NCBI GenBank assembly: GCA_964465125.1
Contig: CAYXIO010000011.1
Coordinates: 21,648-85,647 of the forward strand
DNA length: 64,000 nt
Source: CAYOHG01 sp964465125
Lineage (GTDB): Bacteria > Planctomycetota > Phycisphaerae > UBA1845 > Fen-1342
Direction: 5' to 3'
Positions 8,694-17,726 of this stretch are shown piece by piece (positions within the stretch are counted from its first letter, which is position 1; each line of letters begins with the position of its first letter). Made by a program: the position numbers and the translations under genes. The notes beneath the pieces are model-generated. The model ran no database searches. It was not told the origin of the DNA and saw only the letters and a list, made by a program, of their open reading frames with translations.

Positions 8694-8699
8694 ATTATA
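8694..8699 (-). promoter_or_regulatory. -10 box of the lipoprotein/kinase/STAS/MlaE operon
   Basis: The minus strand reads TATAAT exactly at 8694-8699, in the short gap between the HAD gene and the operon. No good -35 box is visible at the expected distance. The predicted transcript start near 8687 decides the start codon of the first gene. Confidence 0.5.
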
Positions 8700-8728
8700 G
8701 AGAGGAAGACCGCGCGTCACACGGTCCC

Positions 8729-9460
8729 TCAGCGGCAACCGCGGGCGGCGGCGGGGTTCCCGCCGGCCTTGCGGATCTCGTCCAGGATGTCCTTCAGGCG
8801 GATGTGTGCGGTCTGGGCGACGCGCCGGTGAGCCCGACCGACGCGCTCCGGCGGCCCGACCCCGATGACGCGCATCGCCGCGGCCAGGCCGGCTTCGACG
8901 CCGCTGGCTGCGTCCTCGATCACCACGCAGCACGAAGAGGGGAGTCCCAGGCGTCTGGCACCCTCCAGAAACACGTCCGGGGCGGGTTTCGATGCGCTCA
9001 CGTCGTTTCCGTCGACCACCGCATCAAAGCGCGAAGCCAGCTCCAGCCGGTCGAGCACCGCGCGCGTGTTGCGGCTGGACGACGCGACGGCGGTCCGCAG
9101 GCCGGCGTTCCGCAGCTCGCCCAGCAATCGGTCGACGCCCGGAAAGACGTCCACCGGCGTCAACGCCGCGACCCGCCGCAGGTATTCCGCGTTCTTGCGA
9201 TCCAGCAGCGCCTGGCGCTGGTTCGGACCGAATTCGCCGCCGCGCGCGCCGAGCACCAGGATCAGGCTTTCCGAACGGCTCAGTCCGCGCAGGGCCTCGT
9301 TCGCCTGCCGGTCGAAGGGCAGCCCCAGCTCGCCCGCCAGGCGCAGCCAGCTCTGGAAGTGCAGCTCGGCCGTGTCCGTGATGACCCCGTCCAGGTCGAA
9401 CAGAACGCCTCCGCGGATGGAGTCGGACGGGTGCGCCGCTCGCCCGCGGATTTCAATCAT
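8729..9460 (-). CDS. HAD-superfamily beta-phosphoglucomutase-like hydrolase
   Basis: 243 residues of the HAD subfamily IA. Motif I is FDLDGVITDTAELHF (nucleophile Asp22, acid/base Asp24), motif II is the serine triplet in AVASSSRNTRAVLD, motif III is the lysine in SASKPAPDVFLEGARRLG and motif IV is VIEDAASGVEAG. The VITDTAEhH signature and the SxNT segment are those of beta-phosphoglucomutase, which interconverts beta-glucose 1-phosphate and 6-phosphate in maltose or trehalose breakdown. A related sugar-phosphatase activity cannot be excluded. It overlaps the upstream DUF1573 gene by eight bases; no maltose or trehalose phosphorylase is nearby. Confidence 0.85.
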   Translation of the reverse strand: MIEIRGRAAHPSDSIRGGVLFDLDGVITDTAELHFQSWLRLAGELGLPFDRQANEALRGLSRSESLILVLGARGGEFGPNQRQALLDRKNAEYLRRVAALTPVDVFPGVDRLLGELRNAGLRTAVASSSRNTRAVLDRLELASRFDAVVDGNDVSASKPAPDVFLEGARRLGLPSSCCVVIEDAASGVEAGLAAAMRVIGVGPPERVGRAHRRVAQTAHIRLKDILDEIRKAGGNPAAARGCR

Positions 9461-10493
9461 GCACTTCTTCCATGGGCTGCGAATTGCGAATCTCGACCGG
9501 CACAGTCAGGTGCTGGAACTGAGCGTCGGCGTCGTCGGTTTGCACGTCAATCGTAGCGCCGCCCGCCGGCAACTTCGTCGGGTCCAGAATGGTCACCTGA
9601 AGCTGGTGAAAGGCGAACGGCGCGTCCTTCACCGCGCGGGGCTGATCGGGAATCAGCTTCACCTGCACGGATGGATCGCTGGCGCTCACGCCGGTCACGT
9701 TCATGGGGTGTGCCGGCAGGTAGTTCACGCGCAGCGTCCGCAGCACCGGCCTGGGGGACGGATTGCTCAGGACGATGGAGGGCGGCGAAACCTCCACGCG
9801 CTCCATCGCGTAGGCACTGAGCGGAACATCCATCGTCGGGAAACGCGCGCTCGACGTCTTGAGCTTCAGCGTGAAGTAGTTCGTGCCGTGCTTCAGCGGC
9901 GGCAGGGTCGCCGCGGTCAGGCGGTAGCGCTGGCCGCGTTCGAGCTCCTCGAGCCGCACCTTGAACCTCTCGGTCGGCCCGCTGGGCATCGCCAGGGTGA
10001 CCCGCTCCTTGAGATTGCAGGTGAGCTCGATCGTGCGCGAAGACTGGGAGTCACGCAGCAGTTGTCCGAACGCCAGCTTGTCCGTCGGGCTGGCTGAAAA
10101 GACGTTGTTGACGCGCCCTTTCACCAGGATTCGGACGGTCTGATGCGCGGGGTCGTTGGTCTCAATCGTCACGGACTGGGAGACGTTGACCTGGTTCTTC
10201 TTCGTGTTGTAGCGAATGCGCAGGCGGGTCTTCTCACCGGGGCCCAACTCCCGCTTCTCCGGCTGCGGAACCGTGCAGCCGCAGGTGCTATCCACTTTGA
10301 GCAGCTTCAGCGTGCCCGTGCCGGCGTTGCTGATCTCGAGGTTGGTCTCGCAGGGGTCGCCGTACCAGAGCGTGCCGAAATCCCATGTGGTCTGGCTCAG
10401 CTTGAGCTGCGGAATACCGGCCGGTTGCTGCGCCGGAAGGCGAACCGGAAGGAGGGCCAGAAGCAGCGGCGCGAGCATGATCGACAGACGCAT
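9453..10493 (-). CDS. DUF1573 secreted protein
   Basis: 346 residues with signal peptide (MRLSIMLAPLLLALLPVRLPAQQ). A DUF1573 domain follows at about residues 30-125: TTWDFGTLWYGDPCETNLEI and VDSTCGCTVP are the family hallmarks, an Ig-like/MSP-type fold found widely in Bacteroidetes and planctomycetes. The rest is beta-rich and probably consists of two further Ig-like domains. The ATG at 10493 was chosen because AAGGGAG precedes it and the signal peptide begins there. Function is unknown; a periplasmic or outer-membrane location is likely. Confidence 0.85.
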   Translation of the reverse strand: MRLSIMLAPLLLALLPVRLPAQQPAGIPQLKLSQTTWDFGTLWYGDPCETNLEISNAGTGTLKLLKVDSTCGCTVPQPEKRELGPGEKTRLRIRYNTKKNQVNVSQSVTIETNDPAHQTVRILVKGRVNNVFSASPTDKLAFGQLLRDSQSSRTIELTCNLKERVTLAMPSGPTERFKVRLEELERGQRYRLTAATLPPLKHGTNYFTLKLKTSSARFPTMDVPLSAYAMERVEVSPPSIVLSNPSPRPVLRTLRVNYLPAHPMNVTGVSASDPSVQVKLIPDQPRAVKDAPFAFHQLQVTILDPTKLPAGGATIDVQTDDADAQFQHLTVPVEIRNSQPMEEVHD

Positions 10494-10774
10494 TCTCGTC
10501 TCCCTTGAGCCGGGTCCATCCTGGCCTGACGACGGATGTCTGAGCCAACATAATCGATTGTTCGCGGGTTGGGCAGCGCTGCTCAGACGGGAATTTGTCA
10601 TTGTCGTCGCAAGGTGCATTCAGAATCCGCCGGACGTCTCAAGCGGCTCGGCGGCGCTGGGAAGCGCAAAGCGGCTCGCCGCGGTTCCGGCAAGCAAACT
10701 CCCGCCGCGCCACTGGACACGCACGCTTCGCGGTGTTTTGATCGGCGTACTCAATTCGCTTGGAGGCGCGGTTC

Positions 10775-12265
10775 ATGATCCGGTCCGTTCTGACGCTAGG
10801 CACTCTGCTCTGCTCGCTCGCGGCGGTTCCGCTCAGCCATGCCAGTGAGAACGAGGATGATGCACGTCGGCTCGCCAATCTGGAACAGCGGATTCGCGCT
10901 AACCAGCACGAACTCGATTCGCTCGACGCGCAGCTCGCGTCGCCCGGTCGGCAAGACGTGGATGCGGCCCGCACGGAGGAAATGCGCACTCAGATTCGCG
11001 CGCTGCTCAGCGAGCAGGAGTTTCGCGAGCAGCTCGCGGCCCCGACCGCGCTGGCCGGCTACGACAACGGCTTCTACATCAAGAGTGCCGACGAGCTGTT
11101 CAAGCTGAGCATCGGCGGCAACATGCAGTTCCGCTGGACGCACTACGGCGTCGGGCACCGCAATCGCTATCTCGCCCCGCGGCTGGAGCGCGACGACCGC
11201 ACGGGGTTCGACGCCCAGAGGCTGCGCCTGATTCTGAAGGGCCATCTGCATTCCAAGGATCTGACGTACTACATGCAGATCGCCTCCGATGCGTCGAACG
11301 GCTACGACACGATCGTCCGTGACTTCTACGTGAACTACCGTTTCGCGGACGAGTTCCAGTTTCAGGCGGGCATCTTCAAGATCGCGGCGACCCAGTCCGA
11401 GCTCATGTCCGACAGCGCCGTCTCGTTCGTCGATCGGCCCATGGTCAACGACGTGTTCACGTTCGCGCGCGGGCTGGGCATTCGCTTCTGGGGCCAGGCC
11501 GCCGACAAGCGCATCGAGTACTTCGTCGACGTGGTCAACTCGTTCAACTCGTACAATAACCGCACGATCACGACCGATCCGGCCGAGCTCGACGGCAACC
11601 CCGCCATCGCCGCACGCCTTGTCTGGCACGCTTTGGGCGACAAGCCCGGCAAGGACTTGGCGGTCGAGCCCGACGTCGAGTTCCACGAGTCCCCAGCGCT
11701 CGATCTGGCGTTTCACTACGGCTTCAACGAGGACGACGGCGATCGGCGGACCACCCGAATCCCGTTCCCGGCCGCGACGAACTTCTGGAACTCGCGCGGC
11801 GGCTTCGGACTTACCCGCACGACCGGATTGCAGATCAACCAGTTCGGGCTGGCGTCGGCCTTCAAGTGGCAGGGCTTCTCGGCCCGCGGCGAGTACATGG
11901 TGCGGGTGGTCGACGTTCGCAATACGGACAAGCGACCGCTCACGCCGTGGTATCTGCTGAGCGGGGACGCGAGCACGGTCGCACAGCACGGCGCCTATGT
12001 GCAGGTCGGCTATGTCCTGCCGATTCCGGGCCTCGAGAAGAAGCTGGAAGCGGTGGCGCGCGTGGGGGGGATCTCGGCGCTGGCCGACGACCAGGAAGGC
12101 GCCTGGGAGTACACGGGAGGCCTGAACTACTACCTGCACGGCAACTCGGTCAAGCTTCAGACCGACGTCACCAAGATCACCGAGGTGCCAATCTCCAGCA
12201 GCACGATGGCGAACGTAAACGACTCGCCGCTCATCTGGAGGGTCCAGCTCCAGGTGGCGTTCTGA
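10775..12265 (+). CDS. OprP/OprO-like phosphate-selective porin family protein
   Basis: 496 residues with a signal peptide (to about residue 24, SHA) and then a short coiled coil (DARRLANLEQRIRANQHELDSL) like that of many planctomycete porins. The remainder is a beta-barrel of the OprP/OprO family: GNMQFRWTHYGV, QRLRLILKGHLHSKDLTYYMQ and the FYVNYRFADEFQFQAGIFKI strand pair are characteristic, and the protein ends with a phenylalanine (QLQVAF), as outer-membrane barrels usually do. The ATG at 10775 has GGAGG (10762-10766) eight bases upstream. Substrate preference for phosphate is not established here; no pho gene is adjacent. Confidence 0.88.
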   Translation: MIRSVLTLGTLLCSLAAVPLSHASENEDDARRLANLEQRIRANQHELDSLDAQLASPGRQDVDAARTEEMRTQIRALLSEQEFREQLAAPTALAGYDNGFYIKSADELFKLSIGGNMQFRWTHYGVGHRNRYLAPRLERDDRTGFDAQRLRLILKGHLHSKDLTYYMQIASDASNGYDTIVRDFYVNYRFADEFQFQAGIFKIAATQSELMSDSAVSFVDRPMVNDVFTFARGLGIRFWGQAADKRIEYFVDVVNSFNSYNNRTITTDPAELDGNPAIAARLVWHALGDKPGKDLAVEPDVEFHESPALDLAFHYGFNEDDGDRRTTRIPFPAATNFWNSRGGFGLTRTTGLQINQFGLASAFKWQGFSARGEYMVRVVDVRNTDKRPLTPWYLLSGDASTVAQHGAYVQVGYVLPIPGLEKKLEAVARVGGISALADDQEGAWEYTGGLNYYLHGNSVKLQTDVTKITEVPISSSTMANVNDSPLIWRVQLQVAF

Positions 12266-12402
12266 GCTCTTGCGGCAAGGTGGTTTCCGAAAGAGACATG
12301 CGGCGCGTCGCGCCGGCGGATTTTGGCGCGGCGCGTAGCCGCTTCGAGCTGACGGCACTATCCTCGGGCTGTTAGTCAGAGGCAGCGCCGGCCGGGCGCG
12401 CG

Positions 12403-14289
12403 GTGGTGTCGCCGCGCGGCTCGCCGCGGCGCGCGGAGTGCAGCGTGGAACTACCCCGGCGGCAGCGCGGTGACGAGCTTGTCAAACCCGGCCAACTCAG
12501 CGAGCTGCGCGCTCGGCTGCGCAGGCTCTCGCAGCAGCACGACCTGACGTCGGTCGTCGCGTGCGCGTTCGACCATCGCACGCGAATGCTGCCGTTCATC
12601 TACGCCGACATGCGCATGGCGCCGGCCGGAGTGCGCGCGATCGGCTCGGCGCTCGCGGATGCGGGCTTCCACAAGACGCGGATCGTGCTCCAGCAGTGGA
12701 GCCCGGGTTTTCGCCCGTCGCAGATGCGGCTCGACGGACGCGTGCCCGACCTGTTTCTCGTTTCGAGCATGCAGATTCACACGACCGCGTGCAAGGAGCT
12801 GATCCGCGACGCCTGGCGGATCGACCCGCCTCACCGCCCGCTGATCCTCGCCGGCGGCGCCAAGACCGTTTACGAACCTTGGGACGTGTTTGCCATCGAT
12901 CCCGAGGGGCCCGCCGGCGCCGACGTCGCCGTCACCGGCGAAGAGTTCGTCCTGCTCAGTCTCCTCGAAGTGCTGCTCTCGATGCGCGACCGGCACGGCT
13001 CCGTGCGCGAGGCCTTCTTCCGGGCCCGCAACAGCGGCCTGCTCGACGACATTCCCGGCCTCGTCTACCCGATCGTCGACGATCGCGGCCGCGTCGCGGA
13101 GCTGGTCGACACCGGCGTGCAACGGCTCGTCGGCGATCTCGACGAGTTACCCCATCCGGCCCTCGGCTTCCGCCTGCTGGAGCCGCCCTCGCGCCGCACG
13201 ACGCTGGCGCCGCGGGCCGTGCCGGCGGCGCGCGTCGGCCGGCTCTCGCCGATCGCGTCGCTGGTGCTGACGTTCGGCTGCAAGTTCAATTGCCCGTACT
13301 GCCCGATCCCGGCTTACAACCAGCGCCAGCATCGGGTGAAGAGCGGGGCGCGGGTGGCGGACGAGTTCCGGCGGCTGCACGACGAGTTCAACATTCGCTA
13401 CTACTTCGGGGCGGATGACAATTTCTTCAACGACAAGCAGCGCACGCTTGAGATCGTCGAGACGCTCGCGCGTACGCAACTGGCCGGGCGGCCGTTCCGC
13501 AAGCGCGTCCGCTGGGGCACCGAGGTCACCGTGCACGACACGATGCTTCTGAAAGAGCACATTCCCGACGTTCGAAACGCCGGCGTGCGTGCCCTGTGGC
13601 TGGGCGTGGAGGACATGACCGCCACCTTCGTCAAGAAGGGGCAGAGCGTCGACAAGACGGCCGAGGCGTTTCAGTTGCTTTCGCGCAACGGCATCTGCGC
13701 GATGCCGATGATGATGCACCACGACTCGCAACCGCTCTACTCGCGCGCGGGGCACTATGGCCTGCTCAACCAGGCCAGCCTGCTGCGCAAGGCCGGCGCA
13801 ATCAGCTTGCAGGTGCTGATGATGACCCCCGCCACCGGCTCCAAGCTCTACGAGAGCGCGTTCACCTCCGGGTTGGTGATCGAGAGCGTCGGCGGCAAGC
13901 CCGTCGAGCCGCACATGCTGGACGCCAACTACGTCATCGCGACCGAGCACCCGACCCCGTGGCGCAAACAGCTCAATATCATGCTGGCCTACCTGTCGTT
14001 CTATAACCCGCTCAGGCTCCTGGTCGCGCTGTTTCGGCCCAAGAGCCGCCTGTACCTTGCCGACGCCGGCATGCAACTCATCGGAATGTGGGGCGTTTCG
14101 CAGACGATCCGGCGGACCTTGGGCTGGATGCTGCGGCTTCGGCGGGGAGGCATCGTCCGCAAGACCGCCACGCCGCACAGCCGCGTTCCGATGCGGGGCG
14201 TGGCCGGGAGCGGTGCCGACCACGCCCTTCCGGGGACGCCTCAGGCTCCGTTCGTCGGCCTGACGCTGCCCTCGGGTGAAAGCCGGTAG
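12403..14289 (+). CDS. Radical SAM protein with B12-binding-like N-terminal domain
   Basis: Up to 628 residues. The iron-sulfur cluster motif CKFNCPYC (Cys293, Cys297, Cys300) marks a radical SAM core of about residues 280-480. The N-terminal part has the alternating strand/helix pattern of a cobalamin-binding domain (VPDLFLVSSMQIHTT, HRPLILAGGAKTVYEPW), but I see no DxHxxG cobalamin ligand motif, so B12 binding is doubtful. A C-terminal domain (about 500-628) includes hydrophobic segments. The start is uncertain: GTG at 12403 gives the longest frame, no good ribosome site is visible, and a later GTG is possible. Such proteins include methyltransferases and lipid-modifying enzymes; the substrate is unknown. 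Confidence 0.8.
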   Translation: MVSPRGSPRRAECSVELPRRQRGDELVKPGQLSELRARLRRLSQQHDLTSVVACAFDHRTRMLPFIYADMRMAPAGVRAIGSALADAGFHKTRIVLQQWSPGFRPSQMRLDGRVPDLFLVSSMQIHTTACKELIRDAWRIDPPHRPLILAGGAKTVYEPWDVFAIDPEGPAGADVAVTGEEFVLLSLLEVLLSMRDRHGSVREAFFRARNSGLLDDIPGLVYPIVDDRGRVAELVDTGVQRLVGDLDELPHPALGFRLLEPPSRRTTLAPRAVPAARVGRLSPIASLVLTFGCKFNCPYCPIPAYNQRQHRVKSGARVADEFRRLHDEFNIRYYFGADDNFFNDKQRTLEIVETLARTQLAGRPFRKRVRWGTEVTVHDTMLLKEHIPDVRNAGVRALWLGVEDMTATFVKKGQSVDKTAEAFQLLSRNGICAMPMMMHHDSQPLYSRAGHYGLLNQASLLRKAGAISLQVLMMTPATGSKLYESAFTSGLVIESVGGKPVEPHMLDANYVIATEHPTPWRKQLNIMLAYLSFYNPLRLLVALFRPKSRLYLADAGMQLIGMWGVSQTIRRTLGWMLRLRRGGIVRKTATPHSRVPMRGVAGSGADHALPGTPQAPFVGLTLPSGESR

Positions 14290-14343
14290 CGGCGGGCGGG
14301 ATGAAAATCGCCTCCCGAGCCTGGGGAACGAGCGCGAAAACTC

Positions 14344-14371
14344 TTGCGTTAGCGCCAGTCTGGCCTATACT
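14344..14371 (+). promoter_or_regulatory. Promoter of the first RRM gene
   Basis: TTGCGT (14344-14349) and TATACT (14366-14371) are separated by 16 bases. It implies an untranslated leader of about 170 bases before the ATG at 14546. Confidence 0.5.
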
Positions 14372-14545
14372 TCCTGACGAATGGTTGGACTCGTCGATCG
14401 GCAGTGAAGATTCCGCCTCTCTCGCAAGGAGCGATTTCTCCAAGCCTTGTTCGCCTGCTCCTACCCTTGGGTCTCTTGTTGGCCCCTTTCGCCGAGCCCG
14501 GAAAGCAACAAACGGGCCCAACTGCTACGCATCTGGAAGGTGAGT

Positions 14546-14893
14546 ATGGGTACGAAGCTGTATGTCGGGAATCTGAGCTACAATGTCACGAGTGACGATC
14601 TGCGCGAACTTTTCACGCCGCACGGGACGGTCTCGTCTGCGGAAGTGATCATGGATCGGGATAGCGGCCGCAGCAAGGGCTTCGGCTTCGTCGAAATGGG
14701 TTCCTCCCAGGAAGCCCAGGCCGCGATCTCCGCCCTCAACGGCCAGCAGCACGATGGCCGCACGCTCACCGTGAACGAGGCACGCCCGCGCGAGAGCGGC
14801 GGACGGCCCGGCGGCGGCGGCGGCCGGGGTGGCAGCCGCGGCGGCGGCGGCGGTTACGGTGGCGGTCGCGAAGGCGGCGGACGCCGCTGGTAG
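14546..14893 (+). CDS. Glycine-rich RRM RNA-binding protein (copy 1)
   Basis: 115 residues. A single RNA recognition motif occupies residues 1-80, with RNP2 LYVGNL and RNP1 KGFGFVEM, ending in the usual GRTLTVNEARP. The tail is an RGG/glycine-rich stretch ending in GRRW. Small single-RRM proteins of this kind are found in cyanobacteria, planctomycetes and others and are often cold-induced RNA chaperones. The ATG at 14546 is preceded by GGAAGG and matches the family N-terminus (MGTKLYVGNL). A second copy lies at 33805-34200. The long leader suggests post-transcriptional control, as in cold-shock genes; that is inference. Confidence 0.95.
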   Translation: MGTKLYVGNLSYNVTSDDLRELFTPHGTVSSAEVIMDRDSGRSKGFGFVEMGSSQEAQAAISALNGQQHDGRTLTVNEARPRESGGRPGGGGGRGGSRGGGGGYGGGREGGGRRW

Positions 14894-14921
14894 CGAACGC
14901 CCTCGCCAACTGAACACAGCG

Positions 14922-14976
14922 CCAGCGAGCGATTCCCCACCGCACGGGCCAGTGCCTGCGGGGTGTCGCTCGCTGG
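14922..14976 (+). terminator. Long hairpin after the first RRM gene
   Basis: CCAGCGAGCGA (14922-14932) pairs perfectly with TCGCTCGCTGG (14966-14976), and the 33-base interior can pair further. It begins 29 bases after the RRM stop codon. There is no T run, so it may be a factor-dependent terminator or a transcript-stabilising structure. Confidence 0.5.
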
Positions 14977-15075
14977 TAGCGCTTTCTGAACTCCACGTCC
15001 GCGTCCCTCGCAGCGATGCGATTTCGTCCCACACCCGCTTGACGCCCCGCCAAGCTCCGCGAGACAACTGCCGTC

Positions 15076-16692
15076 GTGGAACGCCGATTCAGCCCAATCT
15101 GGCTGTTCGGGCTGCTGACGGCCGTGCTGCTCGCCGCGGCGCTGCGATTGCCCGACCTCAACGACCGCCCGATGCACACGGACGAGGCGGTGCACGCCCT
15201 CAAGCTGGAAGCCCTCTGGCAGACCGGCCGCTATCAGTACGACCCGCACGAGTTTCACGGACCTACGCTGTACTACCTGACGCTGCCCGTCCTGTGGGCC
15301 GGTGAGTACGGCTCGTTCGCGGAGTTCCGCGAAGCCACGCTGCGGATCGTGCCCGCCCTCGCGGGAGTGGCGATGGTCCTGCTCCTCGCCGCACTGCGCG
15401 ACGGGCTCGGAAGCACCGCCACCGTCGTCGCCGGCCTGCTGCTGGCCCTTTCCACCGCGTTCGTGTTCTACGCGCGCTATTACATCCAGGAGACGCCGCT
15501 GGCGTGCTTCTCGCTGCTGCTGATCGTCGCCGGCTGGCGCTACGCCTGTCGCCCGCGGCTCGGCTGGGTGCTGCTGGGTGGCGTCGCGGTCGGCCTCATG
15601 CACGCCACCAAGGAAACGGCGCTGATCAGTTGGGGCTGCGCGCTGCTTGCGGCCACGCTGGTCGCCTGGCGGGCGCGGCAGCCATCATCGACGGCGCCTG
15701 CGGCGGCTTTGCCGGCGCGCGTGTCGGCGTTGCACGCCCTGGCCTTTCTGCTCTCCGCCGCCGTGGTCTCAATCGCGTTTTTCTCCGTGTTTTTTACGTA
15801 TGCGCGCGGCCCGCTGGATTCTCTTCGCGCGTACCTGACGTACTTTGAGCGCGCGGGCAGTGCCGGCGTGCACGTCCATCCGACGTGGTTCTATCTGCGC
15901 ATTCTCGCGTTTGTGCACGACGCGCCCGGACCATGGTGGAGCGAGGGATTCGTGCTCGTGCTCGCCGCGATCGGGATCGCCGCGGCCTTTCGCGGTGCGC
16001 CGATCGGCTCCGCCGCGTTGCAGCGGTTCCTGGCGTTCTACGCGCTGCTGATGACGGCCGCGTATGCGCTGATTTCATACAAGACGCCCTGGTGCCTGCT
16101 GGAGTTTCACCTGCCGCTGCTCCTGCTGGCCGGCTGCGGCGCCGCACGGCTGCTGCAAGGCGACCGCTGGCGCCGCGCGACCGCGGCGCTGGTGCTGGCG
16201 GCCGGATGCGTGCATCTGCTCGCGCAGGCGCGCGATGCCTCCACGCGCTTTGCCGCCGACCAGCGCAACCCGTACGTCTACGGCCACTCGTTGCGCGGCG
16301 TGGTCGATCTCGCGGACTGGGTGCTGAAGCTCTCGAGGGTCTCGCCGGACGGCGCGCGCGTGCTCGTGCGGGTGTTCGGCGACGATCCGTGGCCGTTGCC
16401 GTGGTACCTGCGCGCGCTGGAGCGCGTCGGGTACTGGCCGGCGGACGCGCCCCCCGACGCCTACGACGCGCCGGTGGTGATCGTCGACGAAGTCCTCGCC
16501 GAGCAGGTGCAGCCGCAGCTTCGCAAGGGTTACCAGGAGACCACGTACGCCATTCGACCCGGCTTGAAGATGCGCGTGCTCGTGCAGACCGACCTGTATC
16601 ATCAGTTCGCGATGTCGCAGGCGCGGGTCGCGCCCGTGCCGTCGCGGGCGATTCCTCATTCCGGGGCCGCGAGCGCTCCGAGCGCACCATGA
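15076..16692 (+). CDS. Agl23-like polytopic membrane protein (TIGR03663 family)
   Basis: 538 residues with about ten hydrophobic segments and the features of the TIGR03663 / flippase-activity-associated Agl23 family, related to GT39-type glycosyltransferases. The first periplasmic loop has LNDRPMHTDEAVHALKL, where the acidic pair DE corresponds to the catalytic acidic site of these enzymes, and VFYARYYIQETPL follows. Such proteins use polyprenyl-linked sugars for surface glycosylation. GTG at 15076 is used as start. The stop codon overlaps the ATG of the following apbE gene (ATGA), so both are co-translated. Substrate unknown. Confidence 0.82.
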   Translation: MERRFSPIWLFGLLTAVLLAAALRLPDLNDRPMHTDEAVHALKLEALWQTGRYQYDPHEFHGPTLYYLTLPVLWAGEYGSFAEFREATLRIVPALAGVAMVLLLAALRDGLGSTATVVAGLLLALSTAFVFYARYYIQETPLACFSLLLIVAGWRYACRPRLGWVLLGGVAVGLMHATKETALISWGCALLAATLVAWRARQPSSTAPAAALPARVSALHALAFLLSAAVVSIAFFSVFFTYARGPLDSLRAYLTYFERAGSAGVHVHPTWFYLRILAFVHDAPGPWWSEGFVLVLAAIGIAAAFRGAPIGSAALQRFLAFYALLMTAAYALISYKTPWCLLEFHLPLLLLAGCGAARLLQGDRWRRATAALVLAAGCVHLLAQARDASTRFAADQRNPYVYGHSLRGVVDLADWVLKLSRVSPDGARVLVRVFGDDPWPLPWYLRALERVGYWPADAPPDAYDAPVVIVDEVLAEQVQPQLRKGYQETTYAIRPGLKMRVLVQTDLYHQFAMSQARVAPVPSRAIPHSGAASAPSAP

Positions 16693-17684
16693 AGGCTCCA
16701 CCCCCGCTGGCGATGGGCCCGACCGACCCGGCCTCTTCCGGCCGCACGCACTCGTTTCAGCACTTCGCGATGGCCTGCGACTGGGAACTCCGGCTGGCGT
16801 GCGAGGATCGATCGCAGGCGGCCGCAGCCGCCCGGGCCGCGTTTGAGGATGTCGACCGCCTGGAGCGCGAGCTCAGCCGGTTCGTTCCCACCAGCGACAT
16901 TGCGCGGCTGAACACCCAGCCGGTTGGAGTGCCCCTTCGCCTTGGAATCGACGCGCTCACCTGCCTGCGTCGAGCCGTGGAACTGTCCCGGGTGACGGCG
17001 GGCGCATTCGACGTCACGGTCGGGGGATTGCTGATCGACAGGCCTTTGCGCGGCCCGCACGCGCCGCTGCCGGAAGCGGAATCGAGTGCGCCGCGCGTCT
17101 GGGGTATCGACCAGCTCAGGCTCGACGTGCCGGCGGGGTGCGTCACGCGCCTGGTGGACGGACCGGTGATCGACCTGGGTGCGATCGGCAAGGGTTACGC
17201 CGTTGAGCAGGCGATGCAGACGCTTTCCGATTGGGGCATGCGTGATGCGTTGGTGCATTCCGGGCAGAGCACGGTGCTCGCGCGCGGCTCGGCGCCCGGC
17301 GTGTCCGGCTGGCCGATCGCGCTGCGTGATCCGCGCGCGCCTGCCCGCACGATCGCCAACCTGAATCTCCGCGACCAGTCGGTGAGCGGTTCGGGCGTGC
17401 GGCTTCATGGAAAACACATCATCGACCCGCGCAATGGATTGCCGGCCCAGCGCTGGGAAGGCACCTGGGCGCTGACGGACTCGTCGGCGGAGAGCGACGC
17501 GCTTTCCACCGCCTTCATGGCGATGGACCTCGGCGAAATCGAGCGCTGCTGTGCGGCGTTCGGCGGTGTGCATGCGGCGGTGCTGGCGGTGGGGGCGGAC
17601 GGGGTTCGCTGGATACCCGCGCCGCCGCCCGCAGCCGAAGCGGGCCCGCGCGCGCGGCTTTCGCCGGAATCGGGCAGTGGATAG
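16689..17684 (+). CDS. apbE: FAD:protein FMN transferase (ApbE)
   Basis: 331 residues of the ApbE family, which covalently attaches FMN to threonine or serine of target flavoproteins using FAD. Family features visible are FQHFAMACDWELRL near the N-terminus, DVDRLERELSRFVPTSDIARLN, AGAFDVTVGGL, PVIDLGAIGKGYAVEQA and the C-terminal HGKHIIDPRNG plus SSAESDALSTAFMAM. Unusually, I see no signal peptide or lipobox; ApbE is often exported. Translation is coupled to the Agl23-like gene by a four-base overlap. No rnf or nqr cluster, the usual ApbE clients, is present in the window. Confidence 0.92.
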   Translation: MKAPPPLAMGPTDPASSGRTHSFQHFAMACDWELRLACEDRSQAAAAARAAFEDVDRLERELSRFVPTSDIARLNTQPVGVPLRLGIDALTCLRRAVELSRVTAGAFDVTVGGLLIDRPLRGPHAPLPEAESSAPRVWGIDQLRLDVPAGCVTRLVDGPVIDLGAIGKGYAVEQAMQTLSDWGMRDALVHSGQSTVLARGSAPGVSGWPIALRDPRAPARTIANLNLRDQSVSGSGVRLHGKHIIDPRNGLPAQRWEGTWALTDSSAESDALSTAFMAMDLGEIERCCAAFGGVHAAVLAVGADGVRWIPAPPPAAEAGPRARLSPESGSG

Positions 17685-17726
17685 GATGACGATCACAATC
17701 ACGCCATCCGCATGCGAGGGATGCTC

